Origin: DASXBJ01 sp036491755
GTDB lineage: Bacteria; Chloroflexota; Dormibacteria; Dormibacterales; Dormibacteraceae
DNA length: 27,331 bases
Assembly: GCA_036491755.1 (NCBI GenBank)
Contig: DASXBJ010000133.1
Coordinates: 1 to 27,331, forward strand
Direction: 5' to 3'
The position numbers and the translations under genes were made by a program. This document shows positions 1-7,136 of this stretch, in pieces. The first letter of the stretch is position 1, and every line of letters starts with the position of its first letter. Below the pieces are notes generated by a model, which had not been told where the DNA came from, searched no databases, and worked only from the letters and a program-made list of their open reading frames with translations.

Positions 1-1
1 C

Positions 2-196
2 AGCGGCCAGCGGTCGCGTCTCGTTTCGGGCATCTTCGAGCAGCTCGAGGCCGAGGCTTTGATCGACGACACAATCCGCGTAGTAGCCATTCCGCGCGAG
101 GCGTGGAGGCCTTTTTTCGCGGGTTTGGTACTGGAGCGGGAGACGGGGATCGAACCCGCTACCTCAACCTTGGGAAGGTCGCGCTCTGCCAGATGA
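2..196 (+). other. Possible 3' end of an unidentified CDS (weak)
   Basis: Frame 2 is open from the window edge to a TGA at 194-196. The first ~43 codons read like ordinary protein (acidic/hydrophobic mix around FEQLEAEALIDD and IPREAWRPFFAGL). The rest of the frame runs antisense through the tRNA gene, where it yields the well-known spurious tRNA-antisense peptide containing ETGIEPATSTLG. Either a real gene ends here by reading into the tRNA, or the frame is open by chance. I do not recognise a family, and the upstream part lies outside the window. Confidence 0.25.
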
Positions 197-207
197 GCTA
201 CTCCCGC
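132..207 (-). tRNA. tRNA-Gly (CCC anticodon), CCA encoded
   Basis: Read on the minus strand, the gene folds into a complete cloverleaf. The acceptor arm is GCGGGAG/CTCCCGC (201-207 with 136-142), the D arm is GCTC/GAGC, the anticodon stem is CGACC/GGTTG with loop TTCCCAA, and the T arm is GCGGG-TTCGATC-CCCGT. The anticodon CCC (complement at 172-174) reads glycine GGG codons. The discriminator base is U and the 3' CCA is encoded in the DNA (TGG at 132-134 on the plus strand). Confidence 0.97.
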
Positions 208-491
208 TCGGCGAATAACGATTCTAGGGTTCCGCCTCTCTGAAGCGGGAGCCGGCGTAGCGCCTTGATTGATCTGTCCGGCGCGCCGCGCCGGCTGCGC
301 TCCACCTTCGCACAATCGACCATTCGGTCGCCGAAAGAGCTGTGCTGCCATGACCAAATCGACGACTAGGCCGCCGAATGAGCGGCAGGAGACGGCGGCC
401 CTTAATTTCGCAGATTCGCCGCCGGGCCCCCCTAAACTTCGTTGGCCCGGTCCACCGTCGGCCCCCTGGTTTCACCCAAGGAGAATCTTGC
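208..491. other. Intergenic region with GC-rich hairpin
   Basis: This is a non-coding stretch between the tRNA and the amine oxidase. It contains a perfect 7-bp hairpin with a 3-nt loop (CCGGCGC/GCGCCGG, 278-294) with no T tract. A possible -10 box TAAACT lies at 433-438 and an AAGGAG ribosome binding site at 478-483. Open frames crossing it have no family features and look like chance ORFs in high-GC DNA. Confidence 0.5.
221..226 (-). promoter_or_regulatory. -10 box of the tRNA-Gly promoter
   Basis: TAGAAT on the minus strand lies 13 nt before the mature tRNA 5' end, which would give a short 5' leader of about 7 nt. The same hexamer stands in front of the RNase P RNA gene at 25017-25022. 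No clear -35 box is visible. Confidence 0.5.
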
Positions 492-2108
492 ATGGCGCGT
501 ACCCCGCTTCTGAGACGGTTCCAGCAGCTCGTGGCCGACTTCAAAGAAGCCGACCGAACCGGCCGGCCCGTGGAGTCGATCCAGGCGGAGCGTCGTGGCC
601 TCAGCCGCCGCGACTTCCTCAAGGTCTCGGGCGCGACGCTGGGGGCCGCGGCATTGACGGGTGCCGTGCCGGTGCTGGCGCGAGCCTCCACACCACGCAT
701 CGCGATCATCGGTGGTGGCATCGCAGGCCTGAACGCTGCCCTCACGCTTCGCGACCACGGCGTTGCGTCGACCGTCTATGAGGCATCGAATCGAGTCGGC
801 GGTCGCATGCATTCCGACACCACTTCGTGGCTGAACGGGCAGACCAGCGAGCACTGCGGCGAGCTCATCGACACGAACCACACCACGATCCTTTCGCTGG
901 CGCAGCGTTTCGGCCTCCAGACGGTCGACCTGCATGCGGCCGAACCGCCCAATTCCACCGAAACCTATTTCTTCGGCGGCGCCTACTACTCCGCCGCTCA
1001 GGCCAACACCGACTTCCAGCCGGTCTTCCGGCGTCTGACCCAGGACAACAACGCCGCCCCGTTCCCAACCCTTTACAACAGCTTCACGGAGGCGGGGAAG
1101 GATCTCGACCTCATGAGCGTGTACCAGTGGATCGCGACGCGCGTCCCCGGCGGACATAACTCGAAGCTGGGCCAGCTGCTCGATGTCGCCTACAACATCG
1201 AGTACGGAAATGTCACGACGGAACAGAGCGCGTTGAACATCATTTACCTCTTGTTCAATACGAACCAGTTCGTCGTCTTCGGCGCCTCAGACGAGACCTT
1301 CCACATCAAGGGCGGCAACGAGCGTCTGCCTCGGGCCATCGCAGCCTCGCTCCCGCCGGCCAGCGTCAGGTTGAACAACCGTCTCACGGGAATCGTTCAC
1401 AACTCCAGCGGCACGTACACGCTCACCTTCCAGGCGCCGGAGGGGTCGATCGACCGGGACGTGGACCACGTGATTTTGACCGTGCCCTTCTCGGTGCTGC
1501 GAACGATCCTCAAGTCCGATGCCGACTACCGCGCCGCCGGTTTCACGCCGCTCAAGGAGACGGCGATCACTCAGCTGGGTTACGGCAAGAACTCCAAGCT
1601 TCAGCTCCAGTTCGACACCCGCTTCTGGGACCAGCCGGGGCCTTGGGGCATCAGCACCGGCACCAGCTATGCGGACACGGGTTACCAGAACGCGTGGGAC
1701 GTGACGCGTGCCCAGGACGGCGCAACCGGGATCATGGTCGACTACACGGGCGGCGGCGTGCCGCTGTCGTCGTTCACCGGCGACGCCGACGACCCCACCG
1801 TGGTGGCTCAATTCGCCCGTACATTCCTGGACCAGGTCGAGGACGTCTTCCCGGGGATCAGCCGCCACTGGAACGGCCGCGCCACTCTCGACGTGCCGCG
1901 CATCAACCCATTCCTACTCGGCTCGTACTCCTACTGGAAGATAGGCCAGTACACATCGTTCAGCGGCTACGAAGGGGTCCGGCAGGCCAACTGCCACTTC
2001 GCCGGAGAGCACTGCTCGACCAACTTCCAGGGCTTCATGGAAGGTGGGGCGGAGGAAGGCGACCGCGCCGCCAAGGAGATCCTCGCCGACTACGGCATTC
2101 CCTTCTGA
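492..2108 (+). CDS. Tat-exported flavin monoamine oxidase family protein
   Basis: 538-aa FAD-dependent amine oxidase of the MAO/polyamine oxidase/L-amino acid oxidase superfamily, expected to oxidise an amine or amino acid outside the cytoplasmic membrane. A twin-arginine signal (SRRDFLKVSG followed by an Ala/Gly-rich hydrophobic stretch, residues ~37-65) precedes the Rossmann dinucleotide-binding motif IGGGIAGLNAA, then the EASNRVGGR motif typical of the family. The C-terminal FAD-contacting region FAGEHCSTNFQGFMEGG is intact, so the enzyme looks functional. The start is ATG 492 because AAGGAG (478-483) sits 8 nt upstream; the frame stays open to 378 but that segment is Arg/Pro-rich and unlike the family. 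Its 3' end overlaps the convergent TrmB-type regulator by 19 bp. The substrate cannot be told from sequence. Confidence 0.88.
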   Translation: MARTPLLRRFQQLVADFKEADRTGRPVESIQAERRGLSRRDFLKVSGATLGAAALTGAVPVLARASTPRIAIIGGGIAGLNAALTLRDHGVASTVYEASNRVGGRMHSDTTSWLNGQTSEHCGELIDTNHTTILSLAQRFGLQTVDLHAAEPPNSTETYFFGGAYYSAAQANTDFQPVFRRLTQDNNAAPFPTLYNSFTEAGKDLDLMSVYQWIATRVPGGHNSKLGQLLDVAYNIEYGNVTTEQSALNIIYLLFNTNQFVVFGASDETFHIKGGNERLPRAIAASLPPASVRLNNRLTGIVHNSSGTYTLTFQAPEGSIDRDVDHVILTVPFSVLRTILKSDADYRAAGFTPLKETAITQLGYGKNSKLQLQFDTRFWDQPGPWGISTGTSYADTGYQNAWDVTRAQDGATGIMVDYTGGGVPLSSFTGDADDPTVVAQFARTFLDQVEDVFPGISRHWNGRATLDVPRINPFLLGSYSYWKIGQYTSFSGYEGVRQANCHFAGEHCSTNFQGFMEGGAEEGDRAAKEILADYGIPF

Positions 2109-2908
2109 GCCAGGGCGGCTTCGAAGTCGACTCCCAACGCCCAGTAGGCGTCAAACGCCATGCGGAGGACGGCGGCGAGCGAGGGATGATCCACGACCAT
2201 GATCGTGAGGTCTGAACCGCTCGCCACCGGATCCTGCATCCCGAACATGACGATCGCGGCATCGATGATCACGAGCTTCATCGGCAGCTCCTTGACCACC
2301 CGGGCCTTCTCGCCGGCCTGGATGAAGGTGCGCACGCCCGCGACCACGTTTGGCTCGTCGAACACGGACTCCTCGTAGAGGCCGCGTGCCTCCAGGCGTC
2401 GCGCCACCGACAAGCCTTCGACATTCTCCTGAGGCGGCTTGGCGTAGGGAGGCTTGGTGAAGACGAGGATCTCGCGCTTCGCCGTGGACTGCAGCTCGTC
2501 GAAGCGGGCATTGATCGCGCGCGGCTCGCGCAGCACCTCGATGTAGTCCATGGGATCGGTGTGCTGCTGCCCCGCGGCATACATCGAAGCCAGCGAGCCG
2601 ATGGTGCGTGACGCAGCCGTCTCCAGGTCGGCCAGCTCTTCGCGCCTAGCGGCCACCAGGCGCCTGATCGCAATCGTCGGCTCGGTCGCTGCGTACTTGA
2701 TGACGCGCCCAGGCCTCGCGGCGGCCATCCCCTTGCTGACCAGGCTCTCGAGCACGTCGTAGATGCGCTGCCGGGGGAGCTCCGCCTGCCGGGCGACCTG
2801 GGCGGCGGTGAACGAATCCCGGCCGACCAGCGCGACATAGGCCTTCGCCTCATAGGTGGTCAAGCCGAGACGGCTCAGCTCAGAGGGGAGGGCTTCGGCG
2901 GTCTCCAT
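2090..2908 (-). CDS. TrmB-family transcriptional regulator
   Basis: 272-aa DNA-binding regulator. Residues ~10-70 form a winged helix-turn-helix of the TrmB type (LGLTTYEAKAYVALV, then AAQVARQAELPRQRIYDVLESL). The rest is the PLD-like/TrmB effector half, containing IEVLREPRAINARFDEL and a C-terminal FGMQDP...LTIMVVDHPSLA segment. TrmB proteins usually sense small metabolites and act as repressors or activators. ATG 2908 is preferred because a -10-like CATAAT (2917-2922, minus strand) lies 8 nt upstream, implying a leaderless transcript; the alternative TTG 2917 would fall inside that box. It is divergent from the secreted Asp-box gene, with interlocking promoters, so that gene is its most likely target. 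Confidence 0.85.
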   Translation of the reverse strand: METAEALPSELSRLGLTTYEAKAYVALVGRDSFTAAQVARQAELPRQRIYDVLESLVSKGMAAARPGRVIKYAATEPTIAIRRLVAARREELADLETAASRTIGSLASMYAAGQQHTDPMDYIEVLREPRAINARFDELQSTAKREILVFTKPPYAKPPQENVEGLSVARRLEARGLYEESVFDEPNVVAGVRTFIQAGEKARVVKELPMKLVIIDAAIVMFGMQDPVASGSDLTIMVVDHPSLAAVLRMAFDAYWALGVDFEAALAQKGMP

Positions 2909-2916
2909 GACGCTCA

Positions 2917-2955
2917 ATTATGCCGTTGACACCCCTCAAAGTGGTGTGATATAAA
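2917..2955. promoter_or_regulatory. Back-to-back promoters between the TrmB regulator and the secreted protein
   Basis: On the plus strand, TTGACA (2926-2931) and TATAAA (2950-2955) are separated by 18 nt, a near-consensus sigma70 promoter facing the secreted-protein gene. On the minus strand, CATAAT (2922-2917) serves the regulator. Between the plus-strand -35 and -10 lies a short dyad, ACACC (2929-2933) with GGTGT (2943-2947), a plausible operator for the TrmB-type protein. Operator function is inference. Confidence 0.6.
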
Positions 2956-3030
2956 GCCTGCAACCACTGCGTGGGGTGGCAAGGAATCCGGCGACATTCC
3001 GGAGATAACGGGCAATCGCAGGAGGGTGAG

Positions 3031-5490
3031 TTGAGAGGTTCAGTCTTGAGGCGCCTGGTCGGGCTTGCGGGCGGTTTGGCTATCGCAGCTTCGTTTTCCG
3101 CCGCCGCGACCCCTACGGTACTTTCGGCCGCATCCGCGGTCCCGACATTCGGCAACCCGACCATCAGCGGCGTGCAGGGGACAGGCTTCGAGCAGGGCCT
3201 GCGCATCGACCGAAGCGGGCGCGTGTACACCAGCGCTCCGGGTTCCCTTTCGTCGACGGTCTCCTACATCAACCATTCGATCGACGGCGGGCAGACGTTC
3301 AAGTGGGTCGCGGGCGCAGTGCAGCCTGTGGGCAAGCCGACCACCTGCACCGGCGGTGGCGACTCGGAGCTGGCAACCGACAGCGCCAACAACCTTTACT
3401 TCAACGACCTGACCCTGGCCAACTTCAGCACCGCACGGTCCGGAGACCAGGGACGCACCTTCGCGTTCACCTGCGCGGCCACGCCGATCACGCCGGTCGA
3501 CCGCCAGTGGTACACAGTCGACGGCAATCCGACCGCCGGCGGCTCGATCACACTGACGTATGACTTCGCGCCCAACCTCGTGGGGCTGCCGGACCCGACG
3601 TGCGAGACGAGCAACCGCGTCGTATTCGCGCGCTCGCCCATCCCGGTGCCGGGCACTACCGTCATCGATCCGGCGACCGCGGGCATCGAGTTCGGCCCGA
3701 GCCAGATCGTCAACAGCAACCCCTGCAACGAGGGGATCATGGGCAACGACGAGTTCTTCAACTACGGCGGCACGAAGCGTGCCTTCGTGATCCACGACAA
3801 CCAGAACCTCGACACGATCCTGATGGGCCGGTGCGACCTCGTCGACTTCACGGTCTCAGCCACCGGCTACGGCAACTGCCAGGACGTGGTGGTCGCCTCC
3901 TTCCCCGGCTTCATCACCGGCGCCAACTTCCCGACCATGGCAGTCGACCGCTCCGGCAACCTGTTTGCGGTTTGGGAGCAGGCGCCTTACAACGCCGCCG
4001 CCGCCTCGGGTCAGCACGTCACAGGCGACACGTTGCTCTACTACTCGGTCTCGACCGACCAGGGCAACACGTGGACCGCTGAGCGCCAGCTGCCCACGCC
4101 GGCCCTGCACAACAACGTGTTTGCATGGCCGGTCGCGGGCGACAACGGTCGCGTTGACGTCGCCTGGTATGGAACGCCGGCGGTCGCTCCGGCCAACAGC
4201 AACGGCCCCGATTCGGTCCACGGCGACTGGAGCCTATTCCTGCAGCAGTCGATCAACTTCACCAGTGGCGCCCCCACCTGGAGCGGGCCGGTCCTCGCGA
4301 GCGAGCACTTCATCCACCGGGGCTCCATGTTCACCCTGATCGGCGGGCAGACCGGCGATCGCACGCTCGGCGACTTCATCCAGCTTCGCCTGGGCCCACA
4401 GGGCGAGGCGAACATCTCGTACGCCGACTCCAACAGCGACCTCGAGCTGGACTCGCAGGCCGCCTTCGTCAGGCAGAACGGCGGGCCGAGCCTATATGCG
4501 TCGATCGGCGCCGTCCACCTGCCTGCCACGCGCGTCAACTCGGTCCAGGTCGGCACGCACGCCGCGACATTCGACAGCGCCGGGGTCTCGAGCAGCAACC
4601 AGCCGAACCTCGAGATGCTTGGCTCCCAGATGCGGCTGGTCAACTCAGGCCAGACGCTGCAGATCAAGATGCTGGTCGCCGACCTCACCAGCCTCGCGGC
4701 CAAGGCGGACGCGGGCGGCACGACGCTCGCCTGGTCGACGCAGTGGAAGGTTCCCTCCAGCACGGACCCCAACGGCGGCAAGTTCTTCCACGCCTACATG
4801 CAGTCGATCGCCGGCGCCGCTCCGACCTTCGCCGTGGGCGAAAATGCGGCGGAGCAGATGGGGGGTGGCTTGATGGCCACCTACCCGGGCTCGACCTCGG
4901 TGACCGGTTCTTACACCGCCACCTCTCCCGGCGTGATCACCATCAATGTCCCGGTCGCTGACGTCACCGAACCCGGCGCGATGGGCAGCGTTCTCTACAG
5001 CGCAACCAGCGCCAGCATGTCCCTGAACGGCACCGCCGACGGACCCAACACCAGCGGCCTCGGCGGGGTCCCGTTCAATCTCATCGACTCCGTCCCGGCC
5101 TACGACTTCAACCCGACGCTGTCCACGCCTTCCTTCGTCGCGTGCCATGAACACGACGGGGACGGAACGGTCCAGGGCAGGAATGGAGGTTCCGCCTCCT
5201 TCCACTCCGACGAGGACGCATGCGACGGAGGCGGTTCGGCGGGTGAATCGTTCGCCGACCAGGGCAGCGGCGAGAGCTTCCATTCGACGCAGGTCCAGTC
5301 GATCGTCTATGACGACGTGCTCGGCACGGCCTCCATCACCGGGCAGGGCGTCGCCAACGGCAACCCGGTGACGTTCACGATCCTCGAGACCGAGGCCACG
5401 GCCCTGAGCGCCGCCAAGTACGCGATCACGATCAGCGACGGCTACGTGGCCACCGGGGATCTCCTGAGCGGGACGTTCCGGCTGGCCTGA
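3031..5490 (+). CDS. Large secreted Asp-box (BNR/sialidase-like) beta-propeller protein
   Basis: 819-aa exported protein of unknown substrate. The N-terminus has basic residues, a hydrophobic core and Ala-rich cleavage region typical of a Sec signal (residues ~6-38). Asp-box motifs S-x-D-x-G-x-T-F/W occur at about residues 83, 137 and 341 (SIDGGQTF, SGDQGRTF, STDQGNTW), as in sialidase-like beta-propellers. The C-terminal ~110 residues form a separate Gly/Ser/Asp-rich, beta-predicted domain (STQVQSIVYDD ... GTFRL) of the kind appended to secreted proteins. TTG 3031 is chosen because AGGAGGG (3020-3026) lies 4 nt upstream; the frame is open to 2971 but lacks a better start. I do not see a complete sialidase catalytic set, so enzymatic activity is uncertain. 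A hairpin terminator follows. Confidence 0.8.
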   Translation: MRGSVLRRLVGLAGGLAIAASFSAAATPTVLSAASAVPTFGNPTISGVQGTGFEQGLRIDRSGRVYTSAPGSLSSTVSYINHSIDGGQTFKWVAGAVQPVGKPTTCTGGGDSELATDSANNLYFNDLTLANFSTARSGDQGRTFAFTCAATPITPVDRQWYTVDGNPTAGGSITLTYDFAPNLVGLPDPTCETSNRVVFARSPIPVPGTTVIDPATAGIEFGPSQIVNSNPCNEGIMGNDEFFNYGGTKRAFVIHDNQNLDTILMGRCDLVDFTVSATGYGNCQDVVVASFPGFITGANFPTMAVDRSGNLFAVWEQAPYNAAAASGQHVTGDTLLYYSVSTDQGNTWTAERQLPTPALHNNVFAWPVAGDNGRVDVAWYGTPAVAPANSNGPDSVHGDWSLFLQQSINFTSGAPTWSGPVLASEHFIHRGSMFTLIGGQTGDRTLGDFIQLRLGPQGEANISYADSNSDLELDSQAAFVRQNGGPSLYASIGAVHLPATRVNSVQVGTHAATFDSAGVSSSNQPNLEMLGSQMRLVNSGQTLQIKMLVADLTSLAAKADAGGTTLAWSTQWKVPSSTDPNGGKFFHAYMQSIAGAAPTFAVGENAAEQMGGGLMATYPGSTSVTGSYTATSPGVITINVPVADVTEPGAMGSVLYSATSASMSLNGTADGPNTSGLGGVPFNLIDSVPAYDFNPTLSTPSFVACHEHDGDGTVQGRNGGSASFHSDEDACDGGGSAGESFADQGSGESFHSTQVQSIVYDDVLGTASITGQGVANGNPVTFTILETEATALSAAKYAITISDGYVATGDLLSGTFRLA

Positions 5491-5514
5491 CCCAAGAGCT
5501 GAGGGGGGTAGTTC

Positions 5515-5548
5515 GAGGAGGTCGTAAAGCGCGACCTCCTCTTCATTT
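5515..5548 (+). terminator. Strong intrinsic terminator hairpin
   Basis: A perfect 10-bp stem, GAGGAGGTCG (5515-5524) with CGACCTCCTC (5532-5541), encloses a 7-nt loop and is followed by a T-rich TTCATTT tail. It sits 24 nt after the stop codon of the secreted protein and before the convergent MFS gene. Confidence 0.8.
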
Positions 5549-5574
5549 CGGCAGGCCGGATGGAGAGCCCTAGG

Positions 5575-6735
5575 CTACCGCGAATCATCAGGAATGCGAA
5601 GCGGCAGCGCCATCCACCACATCGCCGCCGCGGCGCAGATGCCGGGCACGAACGCCAACGCAGCGGTCCCGGTCGCGTCCCACAAAGCGCCCGCGATGAG
5701 CGGGACGACGAACGCCGCGCCGTACTGAAAGGTGAAAACAGCCGCGCTCATCCGGTGCACGTCCCCGGCTGCCGCAAGCTTGGGCGGCAGCGTGAGGGCG
5801 ACGATGAAGGCCAACGCCGCGGCGAAGCCGAGCAGGAACGCCCAGAAGATGACGCCGGCCCCAGGCGTAAAGATGATCCCGACCTGGGCCACCGCCATCA
5901 GCAGGCTCGAGCCGATGAATCCGACCCGCCCGGCCAGAAGTCGGTCCCAGATCGCCACCGCCGGCGCGGTCAGCAGCTGGGCTCCATTCAGGACCGCGAG
6001 GGTTGGCGCGATGAGCGCGTGCCGGCCGGTCTGGTCGAGGAAATCGGGCACGAACGCGTTGGTGCCGAAGTAAACCGCGGACGCCATGCCCATCACCAGG
6101 CCGACGCGCACGGCCTGCCCCTGCCGCCAGCTCGGCCACCAGCGCGACGGGACGCTCAACCGCCGGTGAGCCGGGACGGCCAGCACGATCGCGATCGCGG
6201 ATACCCCGACCACGATCGACCACAGGGCGAAGGCCCAGCGCCAGTCGCCGTGCGCCAATGGAAGCACGCCCACCGGCGACGTCAGCGCGGTGGGGACGGT
6301 CTCGCCGATCAGGATCCCGTTGCTGTAGACGGCCGTCGCGACAGCGATCCGGCGCGGGAACCAGTCGCGCACCAGGGAGGGAAACGCGGGCTGGCTCACC
6401 GCGACGCCAAGGCCCATCAGGAATGTCGATGTGAAGAGCACCGGCACGCTCGGCCCGAGGCCGCGCACGCCGCCGAACACAGCGATCAACCCGAGGCCCG
6501 CCAGCAACGCCCCGCGCACTCCGAGCTTGGCGATGAGAAGCGAACCCGGCACCGCCGCGATCGCGAGCAGGAGCACCGGGAGCGACACGAGCGTCCCGAC
6601 GGCTGTCTCGTCGAGATGGAGGGCATGGTGGATGAGGGGGACCAGTGGCGGCACAGCCAGCAGGGTCAGCCGAAGATCGATCCCGCCCAGCCACAGCAGC
6701 AGGAGGTGCACCCAGTCCGCGCGGGTCAGCTTCAC
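5575..6735 (-). CDS. MFS transporter, CynX/NimT-like
   Basis: 386-aa integral membrane transporter with about 12 hydrophobic helices throughout and a central charged loop (RRLSVPSRWWPSWRQ) dividing two six-helix halves. The helix-4/5 region (GLGVAVSQPAFPSLVRDWFPRRIAVATAVYSNG) resembles the CynX/NimT (cyanate/nitroimidazole) branch of the major facilitator superfamily. Real substrates of such homologues are rarely known, so this is a family call only. The start is GTG 6735 with no clear ribosome binding site. It is divergent from the DsrE-family gene, 38 nt away, and ends facing the terminator at 5515-5548. Confidence 0.78.
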   Translation of the reverse strand: MKLTRADWVHLLLLWLGGIDLRLTLLAVPPLVPLIHHALHLDETAVGTLVSLPVLLLAIAAVPGSLLIAKLGVRGALLAGLGLIAVFGGVRGLGPSVPVLFTSTFLMGLGVAVSQPAFPSLVRDWFPRRIAVATAVYSNGILIGETVPTALTSPVGVLPLAHGDWRWAFALWSIVVGVSAIAIVLAVPAHRRLSVPSRWWPSWRQGQAVRVGLVMGMASAVYFGTNAFVPDFLDQTGRHALIAPTLAVLNGAQLLTAPAVAIWDRLLAGRVGFIGSSLLMAVAQVGIIFTPGAGVIFWAFLLGFAAALAFIVALTLPPKLAAAGDVHRMSAAVFTFQYGAAFVVPLIAGALWDATGTAALAFVPGICAAAAMWWMALPLRIPDDSR

Positions 6736-6773
6736 GCGGACGCGCCTTTCATCGGTTGCCCATACTTGAGCTC

Positions 6774-7136
6774 GTGCCGGGCCTTCTCATTGTCACTGCG
6801 ACCGGACCGGAAGAGCCGACCCGTGCGAGCGTGCCGTTCCACATCGCAGTCAACGGCGCCAAGGTCGCCGGCGTCGAGGTGGCGGTGGCGCTGGCCGGCG
6901 ATGCCGCCGAGCTGGTCAAGCCGGACGTCATCGCCAACGTCCTCGGTGTCGGCGTGCCTCCGCTGCGCGACCTGCTCGACAAATGCCTGGACCAGGACGT
7001 CAACTTCTACGTTTGAAAAGGCTGCGCTGAGGCCCGTGGGGTCTTGCCGTCGATGATGACCCCGAACATGAGCTTCATCACGCCGCCGGACCTCGTCCGG
7101 CTGACCATGGAGGCGGAGAAGGTCCTCAGCTTCTAG
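6774..7136 (+). CDS. DsrE-family protein with in-frame TGA: candidate selenoprotein (UxxC)
   Basis: Small DsrE/DsrF-like protein; this family handles sulfur or redox chemistry with conserved cysteines. Reading from GTG 6774 gives residues such as TATGPEEPTRASVPFHIAVNG and LAGDAAELV, typical of the family. At 7014-7016 the frame meets TGA (codon 81), but it then stays open for 39 more codons (KGCAEARGV ... AEKVLSF) to TAG 7134-7136, and these match the family C-terminus. The TGA occupies the first Cys of a C-x-x-C motif (V-U-K-G-C-A-E-A-R-G). A hairpin lies 19 nt after the TGA to its loop. The extended stop overlaps the convergent synthetase by 4 bp, like the tight packing elsewhere. A -10-like CATACT (6761-6766) lies 7 nt before the start. 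Alternatives are a real stop (truncated 80-aa protein) or a sequencing error changing TGC/TGT to TGA. No Sec machinery gene lies in the window. Confidence 0.72.
7024..7050 (+). promoter_or_regulatory. Candidate bacterial SECIS-like stem-loop
   Basis: Downstream of the in-frame TGA (7014-7016), GAGGCCC (7029-7035) pairs with GGGTCTT (7039-7045) around a 3-nt GTG loop. With a C-C mismatch and wobble pairs the stem extends to 7024-7050. Nineteen nt separate the TGA from the apical loop, and the loop starts with G. Both agree with general rules for bacterial SECIS elements, which lie within the coding region just after UGA. Wobble pairs and high GC make chance folding possible. Confidence 0.5.

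Noticed and set aside
132..196. Peptide with ETGIEPATSTLG as a gene
   Set aside because: It is the well-known artefact from reading the antisense strand of a tRNA gene.
224..1157. Minus-strand frames opposite the amine oxidase
   Set aside because: Shadow frames of a clear Tat-signal flavoenzyme, with no motifs or start signals.
7014..7016. TGA read simply as the end of an 80-aa DsrE-like protein
   Set aside because: The same frame continues with family-matching residues for 39 more codons and the stop sits exactly on a conserved Cys column, so a plain stop explains the data less well. It remains the main alternative.
5560..7056. 498-codon open frame on the plus strand
   Set aside because: Antisense to the MFS gene and overlapping the DsrE-like gene in another frame. 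Extreme Arg/Gln/His/Pro content is typical of a shadow frame.
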